Below are positions 21,240 through 36,649 of a stretch of 64,000 nucleotides of DNA, in pieces. Position 1 is the first letter of the stretch; each line of letters begins with the position of its first letter. Source of the DNA: Dichotomocladium elegans (taxonomy: Eukaryota > Mucoromycota > Mucoromycetes > Mucorales > Lichtheimiaceae); contig JAIXMN010000013.1 in NCBI GenBank assembly GCA_025716815.1, positions 682,001-746,000 on the forward strand, read 5' to 3'. Position numbers and translations under genes: made by a program. The notes under the pieces were generated by a model that was given only the letters and a program-made list of their open reading frames with translations, was not told the DNA's origin and did not search any database.

Positions 21240-24200
21240 ATGTCGGATTCGGAAGACGACCTCCCACTTTCCAGGCGTGTCAACAGTACCAAAAATCCTT
21301 CAGGTGTGTGCTGATCGTGTAAGAGAAATAGGTCTTTTTGCTAATGATTTCACTTAATATTTTTTTTGCCCCTTGCCCTGCAGGTTGTGCGCCTGCGCCG
21401 ACTCTACTCGAACCTTCTGTTATGGTGAAAACAGAACCGACCAATGTGGAAGCATCCCTTGTGAAGGGTTCTTTAAGCGATGATAGCGACGATGACATAC
21501 CACTGTCTTTACGTCGCGATGTTAAGATTGAATGCCCGATCAAGCGCGCCGCATCGGTGAAATTAGAGAGCGACGATGACGATGTTCCGCTGGTAAATTG
21601 CCTCAAGTCATGTACATATTAGGTCCACGATGGCTTATATGCTGTTACATATGATAGTCAAAGAAAAGAAAGAAGCTATCACTTAAAAAGACGACTGTGG
21701 TGAGCAATAAAGAAATATACGCGAGTCCGTTGTGGCTAATCGTTTCCCTTTCAAAGACGGAAAAGACGGTCACCGTTGCTGAAAACGAGAACGGCAAACG
21801 CAAGTTGACTTCGACAGGCGATGAAAAACTTTCTAAACGTGGCAAGAAAGAACAGGAGAACCCATCCCTATCTACTAAAAAAGCAAAGGCAAAGGCAAAG
21901 AAAGAAGAGGAAGAAAATATATACAAGTGGTGGGAAGAGGAAGAGCAGCAGGAGATGAATGCGGATGATAGCATAAAGTGGACCACATTGGAACACAACG
22001 GTGTCCTCTTTCCGCCGGAGTACGAACCTCACGGTGTGAAAATGAAGTACGATGGCAAGCCCATTTGGTTGAGTCCCGAGGCCGAAGAGGTGGCTAGTTT
22101 TTTCGCTGCCCTGCTTGAGACAGATTATGCGAAGAACCCCAAGTTTTGCCAGAACTTCTTTAGAGATTGGCGGGCTGTTTTAGCAAAAGATCCACGCGTA
22201 AGTATTTGAATGATTGGGTAACACTACCGAGCTCTCGTTCTTACCGAACATTAAACATATTTATAAAAAAAGAACCCAAAAATTACTTCCTTTGAGAAAT
22301 GCGACTTCCGCCCGATTTGGGAAAAGTTTGAAGCAGACAAAGAAAAGAAGAAGCAGATGACAAAGGAGCAGAAAGCGGTGAGCCTTTTTGATCTTATATT
22401 TTATCTATTTATGCTTTTGTGGAAGCTGATGATATCCATTATACGGGATTCCCGTGTGTGTGTGCGTATGTCTATAGAAATTAAAGGAGGAGAGGTTAAA
22501 ACTCGAGGAGCCGTTCATCTATGCCTACGTCGATCATCGCAAGGAGAAGGTTGGAAACTTTCGTATTGAACCCCCAGGTCTCTTCCGTGGACGTGGCGAC
22601 CATCCAAAAACAGGTACTCTGAAGGTAAGTTAGAGTCTGAAATCCTAAAGCCGGTAAAGTTTTGATAATATATATCATTTGTGTAGCATCGAGTTCGGCC
22701 TGAGCAGGTCACTCTGAACATCGGGAGGGATGCGAAAATCCCCCCTGCTCCACCTGGCCACAGCTGGGCCGGTGTGGTTCACGACCAGACCGCGACCTGG
22801 CTCGCTACATGGAAAGAAAACGTAAACAATACGATCAAGTACGTTTTCCTTGCACAGTCATCTGCTTGGAAGGGCCAGAGCGACATGCAAAAATTCGAGA
22901 AAGCAAGAGAGCTCAAGGTATGTAATATACGAACGAGTGGTCAGTCACCACGCTTTCTCTGGATACTCAACGAGGACTTATTTCGCAGGGACTCGTTGGC
23001 AGTATTCGTAAGAACTATACAGCCGAGTTGAAGAGCGATAAAACACTGGTGCGCCAGCGGGCGACAGCGATGTACCTGATAGACCGTCTTGCGCTAAGAG
23101 CTGGTAATGAAAAGAATGATGATGAGGCAGACACTGTCGGTTGTTGCTCGCTACGCTCGGAACACATTTCTCTTGAGCCGCCGAATATTTTACACTTCGA
23201 TTTCCTGGGTAAAGATTCCATCCGATATCAAAATAGCGTCCCAGTCGAACAGCAAGTCTACAAAAATATCAAGGCGTTAAAAGCCGATGCGGACAAGAGA
23301 GTTAGCGCGATAGACAAGGAATTTAAGAACAAGAAATCTGCAAAGGATCAAGAGTTGTACAAGAGGCAACGAGACGATGCTGCTGCGATCTTTAACGAAC
23401 TAACGGTACTGTTCATAAAGTGCATGTTGACTGTCATGTTTATCGATGTTTTTTATAGACCACTGCGCTGAACAAGCACCTCACCAACTACATGAAAGGG
23501 CTTTCTGCAAAGGTTTTCCGTACCTATAATGCCTCACATACGTTCCAGATTCAGCTTGACAAGTTAACAAGAAAGGATGAAAGCCTTCCAGACAAGATGC
23601 TTTCGTTCAATCGCGCGAATCGTGATGTGGCTGTCTTATGTAACCATCAGCGCTCAGCCTCAAAATCACATAGTCAACAGATGGAGCGCATCCAAGACAA
23701 AGTAAGAGAGAAAGGGGAACAGGTTGTGGGAAAGGAGCGATTGAAGAATGTACAGTTTGCTTAAGACGCGCGTATTGCTATCAGATCCGTGCTTTCAAAT
23801 ACCAGAGGATGAAGTTGCGAAAACAGACCTTCGAGCTCGATCCATCCTATAAAAAGAAGCCCGGATTTGGAGATGAATCGGATCTGGACGATGAATGGAT
23901 TGAGAAGCACGAAGAAGTGCTTATTGCCAAAGAGCGCGAGCGCGTTAAAACTAAGTTTGAAAAGCAGAACGAGAAACGCAAAGAAGAAAAGGAGCCTCCG
24001 CTCCCTGACTCACACCTACGAGAACAGCTTAAGGCTGTGGACGAGATGGAGGCACGGTTGATCAAGGAGCGCAAAACTGGCCGCTCGCAGCCGAAGGCGA
24101 GCGCGACGGTGGAGAAGCTCCTAAACAGCATCTCAAGGATAGACCAGCGCATCCAGGCTAGCAAGATCCAGGCAACAGATAAAGAGGAGAACAAGGAGAT

Positions 24201-24411
24201 TTCTTTGGGCACATCCAAGATGAATTATATTGATCCACGTATCTCGATATCCTGGTGCAAGAAGTACGGGGTTCCTTTCGAAAAGGTCTTCAGCAAAACA
24301 TTGCTGGAGAAGTTTAGATGGGCGCAGACAGTGGACGAAAACTGGGTAAGGGATGCTCTAACCTGCGTATGATGGGGAAGACTAAAATTGTGGGTTCTGT
24401 AGACATTCTGA
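21240..24411 (+). CDS. TOP1: DNA topoisomerase I (type IB)
   Basis: This nuclear enzyme relaxes supercoils by transient 3'-phosphotyrosyl cleavage of one strand. The acidic/Ser N-terminus ([13 protein letters not shown]) is followed by a Lys-rich linker and the core domain ([45 protein letters not shown]). All catalytic positions are visible: Arg in LRAGNEK, Lys in FLGKDSIRY, Arg in FRTYNAS, His in NHQR and the nucleophile Tyr in [10 protein letters not shown] Lys/Glu coiled-coil linker precedes the Tyr domain. There are about ten exons and about 830 residues. The most plausible ending uses the donor after DENW (GTAAGG) and an acceptor at 24401-24402. This leaves a 9-nt terminal exon, Thr-Phe-stop, that keeps the Phe C-terminus typical of the family. 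Confidence 0.95.
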
Positions 24412-25849
24412 TAAGAGATACTTCCAATGCTTGGGTCGATGTACTAGCCCGGCTTTTTTTCTTTAACATATCTTTCAGTTCAAATCATTTCATTTATTAA
24501 ATGACAAATATAGGATCCATTCTGTCAAATTCGCTAGGATGGCGTGTGGATGATTGGATACTATTACAGGAGTGCTATGTAAAAAGACTCCTTTAGTTCA
24601 ACCGCAAAACATTATATTTAGAGCTGCTAAGGCGGGACTTCGACCGTCGCTTCCTGAGATGGGAATAGTCCGATGTACCATGGCACGCTACAGCATTTGT
24701 GTCGTAACATACCAATGAGAGGCAGTGGAGTCCAGCTTTGTACAATATATCAAGGCAAACGGGTAATGCTCTGCCCCAAACAAGAGGCAATGATCATTAT
24801 TGCTAGCAATTCCGGTCGTGTGTGATGATAGTTTTGCATAAAGGAAGAACAAGATGTAGATCCCGCTGCTCCTTTGTACTTTGGATTTGTGCAGCAACGG
24901 TTAGATAGGTTTAATGAATGCATTCTCTAGTTGACGAGCATGATGTCCTATAACAAATTCTGGAAGGTCGGTGGATGATTGCGTTCCTGGCTTGTATCGG
25001 AACAACTCCTTGGCTCGGAAACAAACGATAGAGACCGTTTTCATGCGGAAGACGGGTTCTGCAGTATTATATATATTCAGCAGTTGCTTACACAAATATA
25101 ATAGATCATAACAGTGCGCTTGCGCACATGAGCCGATCAGACCCAGTTACCACTCGCGATATAATGCACCATCCCCCATGAAATCATGCTGCAGGCGGGA
25201 TATAGATGAATCAACCATTTTAAAGTAACATATAAGTTACAGCTATGTTTTTGACTTATCTGGGCTGTATGTAAGTGTAGCCTTAATGTTAGATTGACAT
25301 CCAGTATGTGTATGAAAAGAACAAGTCGGTGCATTTACGCTTAGTACCGAAACAAAAGAGATCCCAAACGTTCGAGTACCTCATTTATCTAATTTCTTCC
25401 TCTGGCTATTACCATCATATCCTTTGCACAATTGCTCTTGCAAAATCTCTTCCACTGTGCACACATTATTTCCTCCTGGAAGGGACGCTCATTCAGGAAA
25501 AAAAAATACGACACACTCAGGAAAGGGAGTGGGGAAGCTCATGGTGACGCTGTTCTTTTTTTTTCCCAAGTGGTCACGTGTATCTTTTGAAGATTCCGAA
25601 CCGTGGTACAGAACTTTAAAATGTTTGATCCCATCTTATCCTTCGGCCAGGTCGTGCTATTGACACTACATATAGCAGTGAGTGGCGCTCTTCTGTCTAT
25701 CTGTGCATATCCGTAACATGAGTGGCTGTCCATTGTGCGGAAAAAGAGTCATGGTTTCATGGAATTCTATACAAGATATGCGTTTTTGGAAAACAAAAGT
25801 AATACTAGTAGTAGCTATGATGATGAAGATAGATTGAGAGGATGTGTTG
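24412..25849. other. Convergent intergenic region, no gene seen
   Basis: This lies between the 3' ends of TOP1 and the sugar transporter. It contains only short open frames without recognisable products. It has no obvious repeat beyond AT-rich runs. Confidence 0.6.
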
Positions 25850-27569
25850 CTAGGATATATGTGGGAGAGCCATGTTCGTATTTAGACCGTACCAGCCAAG
25901 TTCACGGCCAATCTCGTCGATTGACTTGCGCTTCGTTTCGATGAGGGCAAAAGCGACAAAGACGGTCAACAGAAACGCGACGCTTCCAAAGATCAAAAAC
26001 ACATAGTCGCCGCAGACGTTCATCAGGGTTGGAAAAATGAAGCCGATCACGAAGTTGAAGAGCCAATTGACGACGAGAGCGACCGAACAAGCTGGATCGA
26101 CGGCGCATGTTGGAAAGCATTCGGGTGTATAGAGGAAGGGAACGATCCCCAGACCCACCCCAAAGCCTGTCACGAAGACTAGGATGCACACGACCTGCAG
26201 GACACCGACGTCGAGGCGCAAGCCGACTGTCATGATCGCAGAGGCACAGCACATAATCCCGCAGGATACAATCACAAGTACCTTGCGGCCAAGCTTATCC
26301 ACCAGAATCAATCCGACCACGGTAGCAGCCACGTTGATTGCTGCGGTCCCAATCGTCACATAGGCCGCGGACGCTCCCCCGAACGTCTGCTCAAAGATAC
26401 TCGTCGAGTAGTACATGATAGCATTGATTCCAGACAGCTGAGATCCGGCGTGAAATATAAGCATCTTGAAGAGCAGCGTCGCAAGGACAGGGATCCGGAG
26501 CACCTGGACGAGGGACAATTGCTTTTGCTGCTGCTGAACCGTTTTGTTTTCTTGCACGCAGTCGCCGGCAGGCTGCTCCTTCTTGGCTGTGAGTGTCGAC
26601 GTCTGTGCCAGGGTCGAGTCAACCTCACTGCGGCTATCTCCGTCGGTGCCTGCCGGTAGTTCCTTGGCGGTACCAAGCTCCAACGAGACCGACATATCAG
26701 CGAACTCGGATTCGATATCGCCCTTTCGCAGGCGTACAAGCTGGGTCCGCGCCTCATCCACACGGTCATGCGAAAGAAGCCAGCGCGGTGATCGTGCACA
26801 CAGAGGGAGCAGAGCCGATTGGATTGCGGACGGTGCAACCGTAATGACTGCTGACACCCGCCATCCTACGGAGGATCGAAGTCCGAGGCCAACGAGCTCG
26901 ATAAAAAGAATACCAGCTGTTGTCATCAGCTGCAGAATACCCACGAGCGCACCACGATGGGCCGCTGGTGCTATCTCGGAGATGTACATGGCCACCACGA
27001 CCGTCTATGGGAAAAAGTAAAGAGACGGGAGTAAGTCCTCCTAAGTACGCCACCGCCACCGCCCCACCCCCACACAGTATCTTTCTTTCTTCGTTGGGGA
27101 ACATTACCATGAAACCAGAGCCTATTCCAGTAAAGATACGTCCTATTGCAAATTGCGTACTGGTTGTTGCTGTTGAAATAAGCGCAGCTCCAATAACAAA
27201 GGCAAGGTTCAGATAGATCATCGAGTCTCGCCTGCCAAGTCGCTTTGCGAAAGGTCCTGCAATTAACGCACCTAATAGTCCACCAACAGGATACATGCCC
27301 GTAGCCGCACCCCTTCTCCCCCCCTTGCGTATCAGAGTCCATCCGAAGCAAACTTCCTCAACACGTATCGATGGAACATACCACTCCCAATCACTCATTG
27401 GGATGCAAAGCGGAAGTAGCGCATCCGGATCAGATTCGCAGGTACGCACAAAACTGGCGGGTATATTCATGGAACTTGTATTTACGCCAGAATTGAACGT
27501 CCCGATGCTTGCAACGAGGGCGCAAAACAAAACATAGGGTTGGACACCCTCCCATCGTGAACTCTTCAT
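25850..27569 (-). CDS. MFS sugar transporter (SLC2/GLUT-like)
   Basis: This is a plasma-membrane hexose transporter candidate with 12 predicted membrane segments. Family signs include GGLLGALIAGPFAKRLGRRDS (first GRR loop), GRIFTGIGSGF, SEIAPAAHRGALVG, ARSPRWLL (PESPRW-type), GSQLSGINAIMYYS (QLSGINA substrate motif), DKLGRK and TPECFP followed by a C-terminal LIETKRKSIDEI. The central loop after TM6 is unusually long and Gln-rich (KQQQKQLS region). Three exons are read: 27569-27382, 27312 to about 27110, and about 27006-25850. The first intron (27381-27313) has no stop in frame, but splicing it gives the family sequence EWGAATGMYPVGG. Substrate cannot be told from sequence. Confidence 0.9.
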
Positions 27570-28411
27570 GCCAAATAAGAACAGATAGATGCCAAGGAGT
27601 GAAAAGTGATCTTGCTACTGTACGGGATAAACTCAAAATACAAAAAAAATATATATATATAAAATACTATTTTATACTGTGACTTGCCGCGTCAAAAAAA
27701 AAAGGGACAATTCATATCCATGGAGGGGCTTTTTCCGCTCTAGGTCCCCAAAGGAGAGGTCATGCTGGCTCTCGGATTATCCGGGGTCGGCCGATCCATG
27801 TGCTGTATTCGAAAGAATAATCCGTGCAACCATCAATGTATCCAATGAGACTTTATTCGGAAAGTTTGTAAAGTCAGGATTGACCCGGAAAAAAAAAAAG
27901 CTATTACCCCGCAATTCCCGGCGCGCGGGGATTGCAACACTCACACATCTAGAGAATTCAAAGACACACTGTTATAGTGAAGTTTTCTTTTCCTGCTATA
28001 CAGATGGATTTATGATGCGTTAAATTGCCAAAAAAGAATATACTTAAGCTTATTCGATCTGCGGCGTTGGTAATGCCATCGAACGGAATACAAAGGTCAT
28101 TGCGGTCAAAGGTAGCGCAACGGCCCGGTGTCCCAAAAATTTGCAATACTATGTACCACATGCGAGAATAGAAAGTCACGCCCGCCCAAATAGCTCTCTG
28201 AGAAGCAAATCAGGATCCAGGTTATGTTCGCATCTCTTTCTTTATCCTACTTGCGGCAATATGATCTTGAAATTTAAGTGAAGGAATCATGAGATAGTGA
28301 CGTTAAGTCGACAATATGGATTTCCTTGTCAGCGGAAGAGGTATAGAAGTATATATATATATATGGAAACTATATGAACAGTAAAGAATATGTTTGCTGA
28401 CGAAATTGGCT
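27570..28411. other. Intergenic between transporter and MET17
   Basis: An AT microsatellite (about 27645-27670) lies just upstream of the transporter start, and another TA run is near 28350. No gene recognised. It should contain the transporter promoter and the MET17 3' end. Confidence 0.55.
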
Positions 28412-32784
<4,373 letters not shown>

Positions 32785-34044
32785 AGTGTGCACAGCTGCT
32801 AGGAATTCATGTTCTTTCAGCCCAGCGATGGGCATTACAGTACGAGAAGGACCCTGACAGTATCTTTAAGAAACCTAATGCGACGGATCGTTCGCGTATT
32901 CTCAATGAGGAGCATAAGAGCGTTATTTTAGAATGCATTGATGAGAATCCATCCACTGTCCTAGAGCAGCTGATGGAGCAACTGCTCCAAAGATTTGAGG
33001 GTCTCAAAGTATCTAAAACGACGCTTCATCGATTTATGAAAAGCGAAAGCAACGTATCATTGACTATGGCTCGGTTTCAGCCTACAGACAGGAATAGTGC
33101 TGCGAAGATCCAAGAGCGCCTTGACTGGGTGTGCAAATGGGACAGGACCGACATCGACTTTAGAAAAAACTGCATTTTTCTTGACGAGTCTGGATTCCAT
33201 AATAATATGAAACGCAGCATGGCATGGTCCAAGAAAGGGACTCCTGCAATGGTCACAATACCAAAGATAACCACAATCTTGGGAGCAATGGCAGCACCAG
33301 GGATCATTAATGTTGTTTGAAAATCCCACAGTCCCCACTCAAGAAAAGAAAGAGGGTAGATCAATCTGAATCACGAGCAGAGGAACCGTAACTGGACATT
33401 ATCTCAGCTTCCTTAAGGCCACGATGGACGAGATGGGTAAGTATGAACATATGAATGACCATTATTTGGTGATGGATAATGTACCTATCCATAAGGCTGA
33501 GGATATCGCTAAATACATCGAGTCTCGAGGATATCGATGTGCTTACAGAATTTTCAAGAAGTTTGTCACGAAGTTTAGTTGTTGGTATAGATCGTCTAGG
33601 TTTTTTGTCGTTTTTGCTTGAAATTTGAAACATAAACGTTTAGCCTTCCAAAACTATTCTGGTGTAAAAAAGAAGCTAAGAAAGACTCACCTATAGCCTT
33701 GACTGAAAACTTTTGCAACTATTGCCTTTAAATTTTGACGAAAAACCAAGACGATCTATACCAACAACTAAACTTTGTGGCAAACTTCTTCTTGAAAATC
33801 CTGTATCTTACACCATGCTCGCCTAAACTCAATCTGATTGAGCAGTTTTGGTCAGTCGTCAAGAGCAAAATAAAACGCAATAAATTCTTGGAAAGACGTT
33901 GATGACCCGAATTAGTGAAGCATCCAATAGGTTAACGCTGAGTGATTTCGAAGGGTTTGTTTCTCATTCTTACAGATGTTTAGCCAACTGTCGTGACAGA
34001 CAACAATGTGATGCGGCTTTCCAGGTACACAACAAAAGTAAGTA
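32785..34044 (+). pseudogene. Tc1/mariner-like DDE transposase, broken
   Basis: An HTH-like segment (LSAQRWALQY) is followed by a second helical region (NPSTVLEQLMEQL, KVSKTTLHRFM) and a DDE_3 core. Catalytic motifs are FLDESGFH (first D), LVMDNVPIHK (second D) and, beyond an insertion, LNLIEQFW (third acidic residue, about 34 after the second once the insertion is discounted). Breaks include a stop and frame changes at about 33318-33430, a 258-bp MITE at 33546-33803 and a further frame change near 33895. The C-terminal part (LSDFEGFVSHSYRCLAN) ends at about 34044. Terminal inverted repeats of the element itself were not found. It is inactive as it stands. Confidence 0.85.
33546..33803 (+). 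mobile_element. MITE with ~65-bp terminal inverted repeats, TA target site
   Basis: The left end CAGAATTTTCAAGAAG and the right end CTTCTTCTTGAAAATCCTG are near-perfect inverted repeats that extend about 65 bp inward. TA lies immediately outside each end (33544-33545 and 33804-33805), as for Tc1/mariner-type insertion. Removing the element plus one TA rejoins the transposase frame around the third catalytic residue, which confirms the boundaries. The 258-bp element encodes no protein of its own. A related but truncated copy occurs at 35959-36094. Confidence 0.92.
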
Positions 34045-34908
34045 GAGTATGCGACGTTGATTTACAATCCTATCACTCTGATATCTACGTACATGGTATC
34101 AACTAAAGACGAGAACAATGTGAAAGCATATGTCATATTAAAGAGCTTGATGAGTTAGCTCTCGGTGGTGATTATTACGAGCATGTGCAATGGTATTGAT
34201 GGGAGACGAAGGCGGATTATGTGGTTGTGGGCGTACCAAGGAATACTAATAAGAGTCGATGGTACGAACAAGACAGTCATGGCGTCTGAAGGCGCAAAGG
34301 ATCGTGAGTACAGGGGCCGACGGTTGACGAAAGAGTGTCCTAATCAATGTCGGAAAGCGGAGTCAAATGGTAGCTGGATGTTGCTTCAAGGGCAAGTGTC
34401 GTACGGGGAAAGGGAAGAGCGATTTCTAGAAGTCCTTGTCCGAGTTCAAGGAGGCTTGTTTTTACAATGGCGGAAGGATATTTTTGAGAGGCTCTGACAT
34501 GACATTGGGCTGGTAGTATGAAAGTTTTCTAAAACCAGCTTGATGATATTAATATAACGTTGGTGCAAGGAGGACTTGGCAGTGAAAACGGAGTAGCAGA
34601 AGCGCCTGCCACCACGAAAATACAATAACATCTTATCATCAATCCAACAAAAAGGATGCCTTCGAGGAGCAAATCTTTAGGCAAGAAAAGAGCAAAATTG
34701 ATATCAAGAAGAGACACCAATTATTGATCACATCATGGCTTTTCGATACTGAGCACTTAAAGATATTGTATATTGTAAATAAAGAGCTATACTTGATAAA
34801 CAGTAGTATACAGAAGATAAAGGAATAGTACTGTTGCGCTCGTATCCACCGTTGCAAATGTCCTTGTCCAGACCACATATGGTGTTTTAGTTGTATTTAA
34901 GGTGGACA
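34045..34908. other. Intergenic, no gene recognised
   Basis: A 110-codon open frame (34165-34497) and shorter ones show no known domain. The right part is strongly AT-rich. Confidence 0.5.
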
Positions 34909-35275
34909 GTCAGAATACGATGAGACTCGTGGATGTCTTTTATTCGAATGAAAGCGAAATCAAGACCCTCCATCGCTACACATTTATCTACTATTTATAT
35001 GATTTACGGAAGAGATCTCAGTTAGGCTAATTGGATACTCCGTCTTGACGCGGGTACTTGGAGATAGTGGCACTATTACAAATAAGGTGCTCATGTGTGT
35101 GTAGATGACCAATAACATAGACTATGTGTCCTTGTTCCATTCAGACCATCCTCACGTCGGTAAGACCACATAAAACCCAGTGAGAGAAAAAAATAGATGG
35201 AAAAAGGCTGTGGAAATGGATCTGTTTATAACGCGGTGTCATGGATCCTTAAATCCGTAATCACGTATGCGGCAC
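34909..35275 (+). repeat. Dispersed repeat R, copy 2
   Basis: This aligns with 1238-1600 in the same orientation, from GTCAGAATACGATGA to the ACGCGGTGTCATGGAT block. It lies just beyond the 3' end of the minus-strand Fanzor1-like relic. It may be the terminal, non-coding part of that element or an independent repeat. Copy 1 has no Fanzor remnant beside it. Confidence 0.7.
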
Positions 35276-35344
35276 CATATCATTCTCGTCCATGTGGTTG
35301 TCCTTGTCGTCTTCGTCGCTGCCCTCGCCCTCGCCCTTCTCCTT

Positions 35345-36645
35345 ATCCTCGTTCTCGCCGCTGTCTTACATTCCGTTGTTCTGGCTCGGCTGAATGGGTC
35401 CTAACACCAGCAGCAGGGGATTCCTTAGGGACCACCGTCCCAACGAAAGCCACTCTGCGGAATCTTGCTGGTACCTCGCCCTGGACCCGGATATTGGTCG
35501 GTGATAGTATGCATGTTTAGACAAGCTGCCAAATCACGGTTCCAATACCGGTATTGCTGTTGGCCGGCATCCGGTTGGTATTTATGCATCTACAGAGTTC
35601 AAACAATGCGTTGGATTGTGACTTGTAAACATTCAAACTTTATACCTGAGCAATCCATGGCATAATGCTCTCTCATTCCCAGGTGCAGGATTCGGTCTTG
35701 GGTTATTACTCCACCGGAACGTCCTCAGGCTGTCTTCCTCACATGTGGGGCAACACCTGCTTGTTTTATATTCGTCATAAGGTAGACAGGTATGTGATAT
35801 GACCTCAGCATCTGACGAAGGCCTTTGCCACGAGTGGTCTCGTGGGCTACAGACCAGTTCCCCATGGGTCAAAACACAGCCAATGGAAAATTTTGGTGCA
35901 AACCGTCGCCTTCTGATATACGCGTTCAGGCGCAGCTTGCGAATGAGAGGGCGGACGGGCTAATAAAGTCTCACCTACAGCCTTGACTGAAACCTTCTTG
36001 CAATTATTTGCCCTTTGAAGCAAAAACGACGAAAAACCTGGACGGTCTACACCAGCAGCTAGATTTGTGGCAAACTTTCTTCTTGGAAATCATGTACTTC
36101 TTGGCCTTGCGGGACTTGTCCTGTTGGGCTTTGGTGTACCGAAACTTCAAAGGGGTCTGAGGGATGGAACCAGCGCCTGCGCAGAATGAAAGGTCTCTTC
36201 TACCTGGGTCAACGGTAACCAGTGGACCTGTAATCGCCTCGCGCCGCTGACTTGTCAAGGCACCGTAATACACTGTATCCTCCTCTACTGGAGTTGGCCT
36301 TTGCTCGGATTCGTGACCAACATCTCTCTCGCTCTTGAGAATCGTGATTCCTACCCCGTCTGTGTACCTAGTCCACCGGAATTGCAGTGTTTCACCCTCT
36401 TGACTCCTGAAAACTGTGTTGTCCAGGCCAACAAGCTGTCCCAAGTGTACCCTTGAATGAACTTGTCTTCTTGATGGCATCTTGCGGCCTAGGAAATGTT
36501 CACATACAATCTTGGGATTGATCATCATGTAGCACGGTGGAAGAGATCGGCGGATGGGGAGGCAGTTGAAAGCGGTAAGTCTAAGCCTTGAAAGAGAATT
36601 GCAAGCTGGTGAAATGACTGGAAATGGTTTTGTGGCTGGGACTTG
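35345..36645 (-). pseudogene. Fanzor1-like (eukaryotic TnpB) nuclease, degraded
   Basis: Fanzors are eukaryotic homologues of IS200/IS605 TnpB, RNA-guided nucleases carried by transposons. Motifs occur on the minus strand in family order: AFNCLPIRRSLPPCYMMINP (36580-36514), RYTDGVGITIL, the RuvC-I block LVTVDPGRRDLSFC (Asp codon 36208-36210), LKFRYTKAQQDK, then after an insertion RPLIRKLRLNAYI, GNWSVAHETTRGKGLRQML, DEYKTSRCCPTC (zinc-ribbon half, about 35741-35776), FRWSNNPRP, HGLLRYK, and RuvC-III WNRDLAACLNM (Asp 35533-35535). GEVPARFRR follows in another frame. Breaks include a MITE remnant at a TA after KAKKY, loss of about 70-100 residues, and at least three frame changes or stops. The N-terminal third was not found. 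No function is likely in this copy. Confidence 0.82.
35959..36094 (+). mobile_element. Truncated MITE of the same family
   Basis: These 136 bp match the right half of the 33546-33803 MITE, including CCTTGACTGAAA, GACGAAAAACC and the terminal block ending CTTCTTGGAAATCATG. TA (36095-36096) follows the right end, as expected for insertion at TA. The left half and its TIR are missing, apparently lost together with the adjacent Fanzor coding sequence. Confidence 0.85.
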
Positions 36646-36649
36646 GCAT

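Noticed and set aside
36004..36528. A 174-codon minus-strand open frame as an intact gene
   Set aside because: Its C-terminal third is MITE end sequence read in frame, and the rest is an internal piece of the Fanzor relic.
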